Origin: Trichobilharzia regenti
Lineage: Eukaryota > Platyhelminthes > Trematoda > Strigeidida > Schistosomatidae
Length of the DNA: 64,000 bases
Assembly: GCA_944472135.2 (NCBI GenBank)
Contig: OX235262.1
Location: 88,448,903-88,512,902 of the forward strand
Direction: 5' to 3'
Made by a program: the position numbers and the translations under genes. The notes below the pieces were generated by a model. It had not been told where the DNA came from and did not search any database. It was given only the letters and a program-made list of their open reading frames with translations. Shown here one piece after another: positions 11,217-22,384 of this stretch. Position 1 is the first letter of the stretch. Every line of letters starts with the position of its first letter.

Positions 11217-11514
11217 TAAGTAACCAGTAGGGTGCAGCTGGTCGGGTGTGAGGACAAATACTCGCCGAAGATATTGGCTAGCGGTCACGCTATGTCGTGA
11301 ATTGGCAGAAGTTAGAATTCAAGGACCATTGGATCGGGTACCAGTGGCCTAGTGGTATACAAGCTTGCCTTGTAACCAGTAGGTCATGGGTTCGAACCCT
11401 GTTGGTGGGTGCGTACTGCTGAAGAGTCCCAAACTAGGACGAAACAGCTGTCCAGTACTCCCTGCAGGTTTTCCAATGGTTCTCTAACTAATGTCAGCTC
11501 ATGATGAAATCCTG
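11217..11514 (+). mobile_element. SINE C with intact hammerhead, in the P2 repeat
   Basis: Starts at the 5' body (CCAGTAGGGTGCAGCTGG) and carries the tRNA-like part (CCAGTGGCCTAGTGG, box B GGTTCGAACCC) and the hammerhead, ending at GATGAAATCCTG. Target duplication AAAGTAAG at 11209-11216 and 11515-11522; copy C at 13.6 kb shows the empty site. Confidence 0.9.
11413..11458 (+). ncRNA. Hammerhead ribozyme in SINE C, all core bases intact
   Basis: Helix I is GUACUG (11413-11418) with CAGUAC (11453-11458), six perfect pairs. Core CUGAAGA (11419-11425) fits CUGANGA. Stem II is GUCC/GGAC around CAAACUA. GAAA lies at 11441-11444. Helix III is the self-complementary ACAGCUGU, with no room for a loop, so a two-pair monomer stem or an 8-bp helix between two molecules is expected. 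The triplet is GUC, with predicted cleavage after 11452. Short helix III, dimer-type hammerheads are known in retroelements; I infer the same here. Confidence 0.8.
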
Positions 11515-11689
11515 AAAGTAAGATTGAGTTAGTTAGTAAGTTAGATGACGTAATATGGTTGACTAAAATGTTTCAACTCAGGGTCAGAGGTAGCAACAGA
11601 GGTAATTACAGACAGGTAGAGACTAAGTAGCAAGTGAATCACCATTGCTGAGTACTGAACTCTGCATACAGAAGAAGTTCGTCCAATCA

Positions 11690-12290
11690 CTACACACACA
11701 ATGGACGTAATCTATCATATTATCCGACAATTAAATTCTACCTAATCTTTTTTCTCTTCTGTCTCTTCAATAGTACTATGTTGTCTTCTCAATTGTAATA
11801 TTTTACATTGTCAACTTTCTTGTTCTCTCCCGTAAATCGATTTGTCTTCTACACCTCTCTACCACTGTTACTGACTTGACCAACGCTCAATTTCTGGTCA
11901 TTCATTTATGTTACATCATCCAACTTATTTGCTCAATTTCAGTTCTAATTTAAATGGCATTATTCTCTACCCCACTTCTACTTAGTCCCTACCTGTCTGT
12001 AATTACCTCTGTTGCTACCTCTGACCCTGAGTTGAAACATTTTAGTCAACCATATTACGTCATCTAACTTACTAACTAACTCAATCTTACTTTAGTTGCT
12101 GTCTGATTAACCTTGTTTCTATACTAAATCATTCTTGTATTACCTTATCAATTAACTGAACTTGACAAACCTCATGTATAAACACACAGATAATTATATA
12201 TAAATGCGATTGCACAGCTATGTGAATGAATTCGCCGAAAACATTCTCTTCGCTGAACGTCTTCTCTGTTTCATACTTTGATTTCGTTTG
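11690..12290 (+). repeat. P2-tail repeat, copy B, inverted relative to A and C
   Basis: Reverse complement of copy C over about 560 bp; ends with the P2-like motif at 12215-12255. Together with copy A it makes a fold-back. I read this ~560-bp unit as a PLE 3' UTR plus tail, since it ends in the same motif as the 43-kb PLE; no ORF part is attached. Confidence 0.65.
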
Positions 12291-12339
12291 AATGAAGCTA
12301 AGGTGAGAATAATCCTGGAATGTCTGTACGAATTGTTTG

Positions 12340-12450
12340 GTACTTGATTCAAACCAACAGAGTTTTAATCCTAGCTTGTTAGGAATATTCTATTTGATTC
12401 TCAGGTACATCTGAAGATTGATTTCGATTAAACAATTTTGTTGTACTGTA
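12340..12450 (-). repeat. Short repeat shared with 16685-16760
   Basis: ACCTGAGAATCAAATAGAAT on the minus strand followed by ATTCCTAACAA; at 16691 the same block occurs on the plus strand. The 60-codon minus frame at 12379-12561 overlaps it, so I do not call an exon. Confidence 0.45.
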
Positions 12451-13439
12451 CTCATTTAGCTGTCTAACGTCACTGTTGAGGTAGTTTTGAATACTTGATA
12501 TATTATTACTGTTAAACAGTATCATGGATTTTATCGCAGATGACTGTCTTTTTGCTATCATCAGGGCATTTTGGGGTTGTGTATCAATGAAGGAGGTTTC
12601 GGTTAGCTATACATTTGTAGAAAGCAGGAAATGGTTTTCAGAGTTCAGATTGTAACACATCGACTTTGGTCACTATATACTATGCTTCTAAAGTCCTATT
12701 ACTAAAACCTATACAACTATGTGTCACTTTCGTCTCAGGTAGGTACCACTTCCTTAAGTTTATGTTCATAGTGTACAGCAACTTTTACACTAGTTTTACT
12801 GATGGTAGCATTCAGTGACATTAAACGCTTTAAGATAGAGTCAGGCATAGCCAGTTTTACTGCAAGCCAAAATGTCAGATAATCAGTACCTTATACATAA
12901 AAACAACCCTATTTAGTATCTAATCAAAGAGTAAAACTGCTCAGTATAGAACAAAGAAGGCTCTGCACAAAGCATATTAGACTGTGAGCAACCACTTCTT
13001 TAGGTGGTTAATTAGAACTTATCATACATTTAGATTTATCTTTGTCAGAATCTAAAGTCACATAATTCCAAGGTAAGTATAATGCTATCCTAAAACTGAT
13101 AGTTATTACGTAAATTAATTATGTAAACTGAACAAAAGAACAATGTATACTCCGGAAGAGTGAAAGTAGATCAAAGAAAGCCGTGAAGAGCGAATTATAT
13201 ATGTAACACAGTGACTAAAGCTGCGGAAAACAGCAAATTCAAACTATTTAGAGTAAATCTGAATATCAGACAAACAGACAGAGGGACTAATGATAACAGG
13301 TTTAGATATAAACTTATTAATGTCAGCAGAATATTTTCATTTATCTGCTTGGTTTGTAGCAGAAGTCAACAAAGCAAGTTGAATAAGTAAGTTTCTCAAG
13401 TACGAGATTTTATTTTGCGATGGCATTTAAGAAAGCGAA
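12451..13439. other. No gene or repeat recognised
   Basis: AT-rich unique-looking sequence between the repeats at 12.4 kb and P2 copy C. Confidence 0.4.
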
Positions 13440-14010
13440 TTATGAAACAGAGAAGACGTTCAGCGAAGAGAATGTTTTCGGCAAATTCATTCACATAGCT
13501 GTGCAATCGCATTTATATATAATTATCTGTGTGTTTATACATGAGGTTTGTCAAGTTCAGTTAATTGATAAGGTAATACAAGAATGATTTAGTATAGAAA
13601 CAAGGTTAATCAGACAGCAACTAAAGTAAGATTGAGTTAGTTAGTAAGTTAGATGACGTAATATGGTTGACTAAAATGTTTCAACTCAGGGTCAGGGTAG
13701 CAACAGAGGTAATTACAGACAGGTAGGGACTAAGTAGAAGTGGGGTAGAGAATAATGCCATTTAAATTAGAACTGAAATTGAGCGATTAAGTTGGATGAC
13801 GTAACATAAATGACTAGAAATTGAGCGTTGGTCAAGTCAGTAACAGTGGTAAAGAAGTGTAGAAATTAAATCGGTTGGGGTAGAGAACAAGAAAGTTGAC
13901 AATGTAAAATATTACAATGAGAAGACAAATAATACTATTGAAGAGACAGAAGAGAAAAAAGATTAGGAGAATTTACTTGTCGGATAATAAGATAGATTAC
14001 GTCCATTGCG
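13440..14010 (-). repeat. P2-tail repeat, copy C, uninterrupted
   Basis: Full-length version of the unit, with the P2-like motif at 13501-13461. It holds the empty target site (CAACTAAAGTAAGATT near 13620) that is filled by SINE C in copy A. Confidence 0.7.
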
Positions 14011-14680
14011 AGTGTAGCAAATTAACCCGCGTTAAGCTAAGAGCGACTTTTGTGAAAAAGTAGGTGAGTGAAATATCCCCATATTGAGTCATAAGAAAAA
14101 GGCACAAACAGCGAAGAACATTTTTTTCTGAAATGCAATTCTTATAGACATTGTTCATCACATAGGTCTCTCACAAGTAGCATTTTGGGTGTAAGTATAC
14201 GCTTTAGAGATATATCTAAAACTAATAACTACAAATTAGCATCACTAGATCTCTCCTATTTACTTCACAGGCTTTCATATTTGCTTTTAAAAAATTCATA
14301 TATACATATTATACTTTTTTAAAGTGAATTGTGGATAACAGTATAACAAATTCTAAAAATATCGTAAAAGTAACTGAGTGAACGTTAACCAAATATCTTT
14401 TTAAGCTCAAAAACACCTTCAAAGTTGATGACATAACTCATATTTACATTGTTTTTATAAGAAGTCTAAAACCCTCTCTAGTTTTCAGGATGATGTCTAG
14501 GTATATTTTAGAATATTCCGAATTACAAGGTCAGCATACGGGGAAGTCGGATTATTTAAAAATAACGTCCTTCAAATACCTTTGAGATTAGAGTATATCG
14601 CATTTAAGAAATTAACAAAAGTCAATTAAAATCTAGTTTATAATCGTTGTTTAAAACTGACAAATTTAATCCCCATAGTT
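14011..14680. other. No gene seen
   Basis: Only AT-rich sequence; 14080-14130 (GAGTCATAAGAAAAAGGC) faintly echoes the start of P2 copy A. Confidence 0.35.
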
Positions 14681-14708
14681 ATTAAATGAATTTCAATATG
14701 GTTTGAAT

Positions 14709-14942
14709 CGCTGCGTCGGTGGCACAGCGGTTAGGACGGTCGCCGATCGTGCACATGTTCCGAGGTTCGATCCCTGGCCAACGCCCTCCTTTACCTCGCT
14801 AAGCCAGAATAATGCTGGTAAAGAGGAAAAGGTATGGGTTAAGCAACCTTATCCTGCAAAAAAATTAAACACTGCTACAGAAACTTCAAGCCAATAGCCT
14901 GAAGCCCTTGTTCCAATGTGGAACGTGAAGGAAATAAACAAA
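14709..14942 (+). mobile_element. SINE A, full length, 28-bp target duplication
   Basis: Box A GGCACAGCGG and box B GGTTCGATCC are present. Flanks 14681-14708 and 14943-14970 match at 26 of 28 positions, an unusually long duplication. Confidence 0.9.
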
Positions 14943-14970
14943 ATTAAATGAAATTCAATATGGTTTCAAT

Positions 14971-15540
14971 GAAATGCGAAACTAACCTGGTAAATAAATG
15001 CCGTATAATTTAATTCGAAGTACCACTATGTCAGGGTTATCCTACTATCAACTGACGGTTAAGAAGTTTAAGGAGAGTACTTCCCAGGAAATGATGATCA
15101 GTTTTAGATAAATCCAACAGTGATATTACTCATGTATATAATCAATCAATGGAGTTAATTGAGTTCATCAGTAATCCATGTGATAAGAATAATTGTTCTA
15201 TATGAAAAGCATTAATAATGAGCAATAGAGATTTGATTTTTTTTTCAAATATTCACTGAAATGCTTTTATCACAAAATACTTTTCTCAACTTATTTTAAT
15301 AATTTTTCCAAATCAAAAATTTTCTCACATGTTCTATGTTTAAACAATATATTTGATAATCTATTTTGTGCACTACAAGTACTATGATTACTTCTCATAG
15401 TTCAAAATCCAATTGCATTAGAGATGATTATTCAATGTGACACATAGAAAAGGAAAGAGGTAACAAATAAACACAGACATACACACCCGAAAATGTCTTG
15501 TACAGAAGCAAATATCTTTCCACATTTTCATTGGTTAACA

Positions 15541-15573
<33 letters not shown>

Positions 15574-16304
15574 CCGGCAAACGTAGCTTTACACGCATAC
15601 ATTAAATTTTACACGTCTCTGTTGTTCAAAATCCACCCCGCAATTGTTATTCTAACAGTAGAATGAGACTTAAAAATAGTAGATAACTTCAAATAATTAG
15701 TTTTACATTTTCATTGATGTAGAGCTTTTCTCTCAAAATTAAAGATTTCACTTTTAGATAGGTAGTAGATTTTTTAAGAAAAAATACTTTCATACCAAAT
15801 AAGCTCATTAGATCTGCTACATGTTAATGCTTTTAATAACCTCAGGGTTGATTATATAGCATATTTTTCTTTAAACATGAATAGTAAATCAAATGTTGTC
15901 TTAATACCTATTGCGTCATGGATTGTGATATGTTCTTTGTATCTTGATAGAATGCTTTGTTCTAAAAAAACTATTTAACCTCCTGAAACATATTACTTTC
16001 ACGAAGAAATTAGCACATGGTGTAACGACCAAAACCTAAGTATTTCGGTCTAAACGCGGTGAACGGATCTATGTGTTCTTCTATGTATCTGATCAAACTT
16101 CCACAAGTGAGTCACAGTCCAAATTGTCCCAAAAAAGTATAAAGACAGATGTGATAAAATTTGTAGTACTCTTAAACAATAATAGTAATATATATATATA
16201 TATATATATACGCAAAATTACCTCAGCAATGCCGTTAGACAGTCCACAAGTTCCTCACGTAGAAAATAAGTACTGTACAAAAAATTGGTCAATCAGAAAA
16301 CAAC
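14971..16304. other. No gene; two TA microsatellites
   Basis: No domain or splice-supported frame. The 78-codon frame at 16073-16309 runs through a TA run. Confidence 0.4.
15547..15574. repeat. (TA)n microsatellite
   Basis: About 28 bp of TA. A second run lies at 16189-16211. Confidence 0.85.
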
Positions 16305-16314
16305 CCTAAGGAAT

Positions 16315-16680
16315 TTTCATCATAAGCTGACATTAGTTAGAGAACCATTGAAAAACCTGGGAGTACTGGTCGGGTGTGAGGACAAATACTCGCCGAAGAC
16401 ATTAGCTAGTGGTCGCGCTATATCGTGAGCTGGAAAAAGTCAGAATTCATGGGCCATTGGATTGGGTCCCAGTGGCTTAATGGTCTACCAGCTAGCTCGC
16501 TTTGTAACCAGAAGGTCTGGGTTCGAACCCTGTCGGTGGGTGCGTACTGATGATGTCTCCCAAACTTGGACGAAACAGCTGTCCAGTACTCCTAGGTTTT
16601 CCAGTGGTTCTCTAACCAATGTCAGTTCATGATGAAAATCCTGTAACCAATGAAATGCCTACAAACCAACACTTGAAAAT
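16315..16680 (+). mobile_element. SINE C with short inverted 5' end
   Basis: The first ~55 bp are an inverted copy of the 3' end; the full SINE follows. Target duplication CCTAAGGAAT at 16305-16314 and 16681-16690. The hammerhead core is mutated (AUGAUGU). Confidence 0.8.
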
Positions 16681-16760
16681 CCTAAGGAATACCTGAGAAT
16701 CAAATTGAATATTCCTAACAACGTGGGATCAAAACTCTGTCAGCAAGAACGGAACACACT

Positions 16761-17824
16761 GAAGACGTTATTCCGCTGTCAGTTAGAGGTCGAAATAGCC
16801 TCCCGTGGCATAACTTTGAATCCATCCAAACAAGACCGAAATGATAAAAGCAACAGGCTACCAATAACAGCCCACTGATACCCAACTGTTAAGTGAAAAA
16901 TTAAGGAAGGACATTAACCACAAACAAAGACCATTAATAAGGATAAAACCAAAAGTATGTGGGAAAACACAGGAACGATGGTATACAGGTTAAGGCAAAA
17001 AGGATACTAATAATAATTACACGATTATATGAAACAACCAAATGAGCATCAATATCGTAAATGTATTGTCTAGGAAGAGAATCCTGATCAATTATTCTCC
17101 TACATTCAGTACATGAAACGTTGTATTGGTCAACAATAAGGCAATGGCTAAGGAAGATAGTTATAATCCAGTCGCCTGTGTGTATTTCTGACCTCTGGAT
17201 AAAAATAAGAAGCGCGGGGGACAATCTTTTTTTCAAATTTCATCCACCTTAATATAATTCCTTCAGTAGATACTTTTATAGAAACAATAGGGAAGTAGAG
17301 ATACTTTTATAGAAACAAATAGGGAAGTAAGATTAATTCCAAACACTCAGTTTATCAGAGGAAATATTTTCTACATGTTATTTTACCTAAACTGATTGTG
17401 CATTGCACCATTACATTTCCATCAGAGTTAAGCAATTATCTCTTAGCATAAGCTCAGAAATAGAAATAATTACTCCTATGACAAACTACTAGCAGTAAAG
17501 TTTTGATTTTCGCACACTAATTTTTTTTATTTACTCAATAACTGATAATTATCTTTGTTTTTACTAATCAAATAACAAACATCAAAGCAAAGAATATACA
17601 TCAGCTAGAAAGAATCGAATGAATTCTGCTAAAGAAAATACAATAATCTTTCATTTTTAATAAAAGAAACTCTTTGATGTAGATTAGAAATCCACTTAAT
17701 TCCTCAATTTTCTGTCTGAAAAATATACCTTAGCAGACAAAATATTATCAGTGCAAAAAACAATCCAGTCAACATGTTCTGTTAGAATACAAACAATTCT
17801 CCAAAATCATTTTAGTAGTATTTT
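16761..17824. other. No gene seen
   Basis: The 100-codon minus frame 17236-16934 has no recognisable motif or splice sites. A short tandem duplication (GATACTTTTATAGAAACAA) lies at 17270-17330. Confidence 0.4.
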
Positions 17825-18150
17825 AACGGTAGAAGACAGGTGATTTGGTGAAGGAAGGTTTATTTAGAATTTGATATCTCTACGTAACGTAATTATGTAC
17901 ACCTTTAGTATCTTCAACGCACCATTTGCACATATCTTCCATGTTGTGCCATTTCTTCCACCTTTATATTGTGTTTCTTTGTGTTTCTTCCACATCTCTC
18001 ATGTATCCCCACAACGTAGTATAATTTGATTTCTCTGAAATAAAACCTATCTCCCTGCTATTTGATGATTTTATGAAGATGAATATCTCTTTATATGTAC
18101 ATGCTGCTGATAAATCCTATCAGTAGCACACGCCACAGTGTGATCAACAA
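17825..18150 (+). repeat. Dispersed repeat F, copy 1
   Basis: About 320 bp alignable with 24483-24800: shared blocks ACGGTAGAAGACA, TATCTTCAACGCACCATTTG, CATATCTTCCATGTTGT, ATATTGTGTTTCTTTGTGTT and TATCAGTAG. No ORF or terminal structure; an LTR remnant is possible but unsupported. Confidence 0.7.
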
Positions 18151-18273
18151 TTTGCTAATACAGATTTTACAAGTACTTGTTTCTTAAACAAAACGATAAA
18201 AAGTTGATATACAAATATAAAATTTAATATAGCAAAAATATTCATTCAGACATCTATAAAAAACAAAATAATT

Positions 18274-18314
18274 GAGCAAAGAATATCCTTTACGATAAAT
18301 TCCTCTTCTGGCTC
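18274..18314 (-). ncRNA. P3 hammerhead-like motif, left arm
   Basis: Helix I GAGC/GCUC is intact. Core CAGAAGA matches the consensus except U4 to A. In this arm the GAAA is altered to GUAAA. Helix III is the near-palindrome around GAAUAUUC. Confidence 0.35.
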
Positions 18315-19546
18315 TACAAGTATATACATATGTTTATATACATAGAATATTCCAGATTAATAGTCAATAACAATATTAGTGTTTTTTAAATAATATCGAT
18401 TTGTAAAGTATGATCAATGCAATTACAGTTCATTAAAGATGCTTAAATTATAATAATAGTAATAAAGGTATAATAGCGAATAGAATATCAACTAAGATTA
18501 GGGAAATTCCAAAAAAATTCAGGATCATTCAAACCTAGATGGCCAAGGTAATGATAATGTCTGAACTAACTTCTTTTGGATGCACAAATTAGGCTTGTTG
18601 ATATGGATCCCAACAACTTCAGCAATATTTAGTAGTCGAACTCTTAAGGCAAAATTGAGATTCGTAGGTATGCTGTAAATGACGCAGAAAGCATGGTTAA
18701 CGTCAATCTTGTGTTGTGTATCCACAAGATGAGATAGAATGACGCTACAAATAGATTTTGTTTATCCTTCACTTAACCAACAACGCCGGATGATGTTCAG
18801 AAATTCCATGAGAAAGCGCAATTGTACGGCCTATGTAACTGACTCCACAGGAGCAGTGCCACTTATGGAAACAGTGGACTTTGTATGCGAAGGACGCATA
18901 AGACAAAACATCGATATTGGCATTCCTATATCTTTTATGAAAGAACTTTTCTTGAAATGCACAATGAAAATCCACTTTTTATTAATTAAGGCAATATATG
19001 GACTGCTCCTGTGGAGTCAGTTACATAGGCCGTACAATTAGGCGTCTTTCTCATGGAATTTCTGAACATCATCCGGCGTTGTTGGTTAAGTGAAGGATAA
19101 ACAAAATCTATTTGTAGCGTCATTCTATCTCATCTTGTGGATACACAACACAAGATTGACGTTAACCATGCTTTCTGCGTCATTTACCGCACACCTACGA
19201 ATCTCAATTTTGCCTTAAGAGTTCGACAACTAAATATTGCTGAGTTGTTGGGATCCATATCAACAAGCCTAATTTGTGAATCCAAAAGTAGTTAGTTCAA
19301 ACATTATCAGTACCTTGGCCATCTAGGTTTGAATGATCCTGAATTGTTTTGGAATTTCCCTAATCTTAGTTGGTATTCTGTTCGCCATTATACCTTTATT
19401 ACTATTATTATAATTTAAGCATCTTTAATGAACTGTAATTGCATTGATCTTACTTTACAAATTGATATTATTTAATAAGCACTAATATTGTTATTGACTA
19501 TTAATCTAGAATATTCTATGTATATAAACATATGTATATACTTGTA

Positions 19547-19587
19547 GAGCCAGAAGAGGAATTTATCGAAAAGGATATTCTTTGATC
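19547..19587 (+). ncRNA. P3 hammerhead-like motif, right arm
   Basis: Core CAGAAGA, stem II GGAAUUUAUC (weak), GAAA, then a self-complementary helix III. The 3' strand of helix I has mutated from GCUC to GAUC. Confidence 0.35.
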
Positions 19588-19607
19588 AATTATTTTGTGT
19601 TTTATAT

Positions 19608-20087
19608 AAAATTTAATTGCGTTTACACGTGACTTTCATTTATTACCCAATAGACAATAATAAAAACTTAGAATAGCTCCAGATGCACTAGCCAGACAGT
19701 AGTTATCTGCCAAAAAGAAAACAGTATTCATAACTTTTCAGTAATCTTTAAATTTGTATTCAATGTAGGGACATTATTTTTGTCTTCTTTGACTGTTTTG
19801 GTAATCGAGTTCATTTTATACTAACTGTCTGTGAGCAAGTGTTTACATACCGTCATATCGAATGCAATAAAATAAGCTTAGAATAGTAAGTTAACTAAAT
19901 TAAATACTTTGAACCATTTCAAACTCTAGCAAGATGCAACAAAATTGCCATCACTTTGGTTCATTTTGTTTACTAATAAGTCACTTAAAAAGTAAAATTA
20001 AGGTTCTCTATCTTACAAAGATTTTCAAATTGTTGAAGAAGTATGTAATGTATCTTATTTTCTGTGGTAAAACTTTAATTTGTTTTT
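19608..20087. other. No gene seen
   Basis: AT-rich gap between the PLE fold-back and a SINE A. Confidence 0.4.
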
Positions 20088-20303
20088 GTTCCTTTGCATT
20101 CCGAATGGAACAGAGCGCTTCAAGCTGCGGCTTTGTAGTTTCGGTAGCGGTGGTGATGTTTTCACCAGGTGGGATTGTTGGTCTCACGCTTAACGTTTCT
20201 TCTTTGTCGGAGAAGTCAGATTTTGGAGTGCTTCGGCAGGGGACCAAAACCCTAGACCACATGAGTGATTGGCAAGTACTCCACCGCTGCACCGACTACG
20301 TAC
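20088..20303 (-). mobile_element. Diverged SINE A
   Basis: Tail GAATGGAACAGAGCGCTTC, body and a mutated tRNA-like head (TGCACCGACTACG) are recognisable. The 137-codon plus and 94-codon minus frames here are accidental. Confidence 0.6.
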
Positions 20304-20682
20304 AACAAAAACCTTTTAATTATTCTGTTAGTATACTCAATAAATAAGTCCCCCATGCGGCTTAAACTGTAGCTGAATTTATGAATTCAGGCAAGCTTTC
20401 TGATTTCTACTCAGCTTACTTTCGGTGACACAGACATTCCACGGTGACGACCTGAAGACTAACTTTTAACAAACAAAATGTTTCAGGAATTTGTTTCTAA
20501 GTAAATTTTGTGAGATGTTTATTTTAAACAAGAGTACTGAATAGGCTGTTCCTTAAAACTATTATGATAATTCCAAGAGAATTGAAACTGGACCACTAAG
20601 TAAGACGTTTTCTTAAGTTAAACCTCTTCTAAAATTTTCTGTTCAACTAACGACTGATGAGCAAAGCAAGAACTATAGTTTT

Positions 20683-20734
20683 AGCAGAGTAAATTGATAC
20701 CATCTTTTATTTCGTTGCCTTCTCGTCAGCTGCT
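20683..20734 (-). ncRNA. P4 hammerhead-like motif (inverted 5' copy)
   Basis: Helix I AGCAG with UGCU, core CUGACGA (position 7 may be any base), GAAGGCAAC, GAAA, helix III UAAA/UUUA. U16.1 next to the cleavage site has changed to C, so this copy is probably dead. Confidence 0.4.
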
Positions 20735-21090
20735 TACGGTCATTCAAAATTATCAATAGGCAAAAGAGCTCAATTCTCCTCAAGTTTGCTGAAGCCCTTT
20801 CCAACAACCGCCTGAAACCTGGTTTATGCATCCAGAAAGAAGCGGTTATAAGTCTTTCTTTGCCACGCTGGTAACTGTATATTCTCATCTTTCTTTCATC
20901 TGAATGCGAAATGCTGAAAAGTTTCCAGTGTGTATGATTATTATTGTTCGGAATAGTGTTTAATATTACATATATGTATATATTATTACAGTATGCATAT
21001 ATTGATCAATTGATTTTTGTTTAAAATTAACTCTGTGCAAGTACGTTAAAATAGATTTGTAGATATATTTAATAATGTCTTTGGCCTGTA

Positions 21091-21145
21091 AGCAGCTGAC
21101 GAGAAGGCAACAAAATAAACAATGATGCTACCAATTTATTCTGCT
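21091..21145 (+). ncRNA. P4 hammerhead-like motif (3' copy)
   Basis: Helix I AGCAG/CUGCU is a full 5 bp, core CUGACGA, helix III AUAAA-like with UUUAU, triplet AUU. G12 of GAAA has become A, which should abolish cleavage. Confidence 0.4.
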
Positions 21146-21175
21146 AAAACAGTAGTTTTTGCTTTGTTCAAATTC

Positions 21176-22384
21176 ATTAAGGGAATAAATGTATGAAATT
21201 ACCAACTGATGGTTATATATGCTGTTACGTAAACAAAATTCTCCAGATGCAATCAGCTGCATCAGTAATTTTTATCTTGGGAACGACTAACTCTAACCAG
21301 GGGTGTATTTTTTATTCTATATAAAAGCGTAACTAGTTATAATATTTCAAGAAACCAAGTCCGTTAATTATTAACATTTCTTCTATCAACTTCAGTTGTT
21401 TATTAAAGAACGGAAACTTCAAATAGCATTCCAAATTACTGCAGTATTTTGATAATATATTACTGATATTAAAAAATAGATTTATAAATAGATTTGTATA
21501 TTTTAGTGAATCTGGAAAAACCCTCTCAGCTATAGATCAGCCATCTGTGCCTAAGAATATCTATAAAGATTTAATTAATTGTTAAATTTAATCAAAATAT
21601 TTCCCTTTCATCTGGAATCACATCGCATTAATTCTCATAAGAGAAAGTCATTTTATTTTGGTAAGATAAGGTTTGAAAAACGACTTCCTTGGTGAAAGCA
21701 TTGCTGCCATGCATCCATGCTCACGTACATACTTGTCCCATGTTGTTTATTTTTGAGAATGTTCAATTGATAAGAATAAAATAAAATAATAATTTATTGA
21801 ATTAGTTTTTTTTCTTTTTTTTCTTTTCAAAATATTCATTTCTCTCTATTTACCCACATTTTTGTTCTAAAGCATTTATTCCTTGTGTGGTTTCCTGTTT
21901 GTTAAATGACTCACTGGTATTTATTTATTTATTAATGGACAGTGTGATCTCTATTGACATTGGTACACATATACACAGAGGGCAGTCATATAAGCCTTCA
22001 TCTGCTTGCTGGTAATAGAAAGATACCGTTTTCCCCCTTGTGTTTCAGTGGTTCGTATTCACCATTTTCAAAATTTACAGATATTGCCCTCCAGTTAAAT
22101 AACAATAGCTGATTTAGGATTTTCCTTTTTTCTATTCGAAAATTTGTTCATTCTTTCTCATACAGTAGATAAATGATCATTATGAAAGAGAACAGTGTTC
22201 TGTTTATGACAAAGACTGCAGATACTCTCTTTCATATTCTCTATAACGATTCCAGTGACTTTGTAAGCAATATAAATGTATAAATGAGATGCATAAGTAA
22301 TTTTGATGCTTAACGGACTCAGATTACCTTAGTGCTGATATTTATTCACAGTTAGAAAGCAAAAGATGAGAAAATATACATCCA
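21176..22384. other. No gene seen
   Basis: AT-rich with poly-T tracts near 21810-21830; no repeat matched. Confidence 0.4.

Larger units (their letters stand above)
11035..11690 (-). repeat. P2-tail repeat, copy A, split by a SINE C
   Basis: 11035-11216 and 11515-11640 match copy C (13440-14000). The P2-like motif at 11087-11047 keeps helix I CAGC/GCUG and GAAA. The SINE C insertion at 11217-11514 splits it with an 8-bp target duplication. Confidence 0.7.
18258..19607. mobile_element. PLE fold-back: two ~600-bp inverted copies of one PLE 3' half
   Basis: The left arm (18258-18857) is on the minus strand and the right arm (19002-19607) on the plus strand. Each contains the CSCG-x-SYIGRT endonuclease motif, the EHHPA segment, the HLVDT-like segment, the C-terminus ending near LSLPWPS, the UTR and a P3 tail. 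The 144-bp spacer continues the minus-strand copy upstream of the GIY-YIG domain and is not present on the other arm. Arms differ at scattered positions, so the structure is not brand new. Neither arm has an intact frame. Confidence 0.8.
20655..21175 (+). mobile_element. PLE 3' end flanked by inverted P4 tails
   Basis: The plus strand at 20760-20890 encodes an endonuclease C-terminus (AEALSNNRLKPGLCIQKE, then LSLPRW). A UTR and a P4 tail follow at 21091-21145. A second P4 tail in inverted orientation (20683-20734) abuts the 5' side, so this copy too has fold-back form. No catalytic GIY-YIG part remains. Confidence 0.6.

Noticed and set aside
12379..12561. 60-codon Asn/Ser-rich minus frame, possible third host exon
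   Set aside because: Its 3' part is a repeat shared with 16.7 kb, and no acceptor completing a phase-2 codon was seen.
14703..14897. tRNA gene candidates at SINE heads
   Set aside because: Box A and box B are present but acceptor and anticodon stems do not close into a cloverleaf, and dispersed copies share long non-tRNA bodies, so these are SINEs.
18739..19041. 100-codon plus-strand frame in the centre of the 18-19 kb region
   Set aside because: It runs through the left arm and spacer of the PLE fold-back; the real coding sense there is the minus strand.
19934..20347. 137-codon plus-strand frame
   Set aside because: Most of it is a SINE A in antisense; no domain and no conservation in other SINE A copies.
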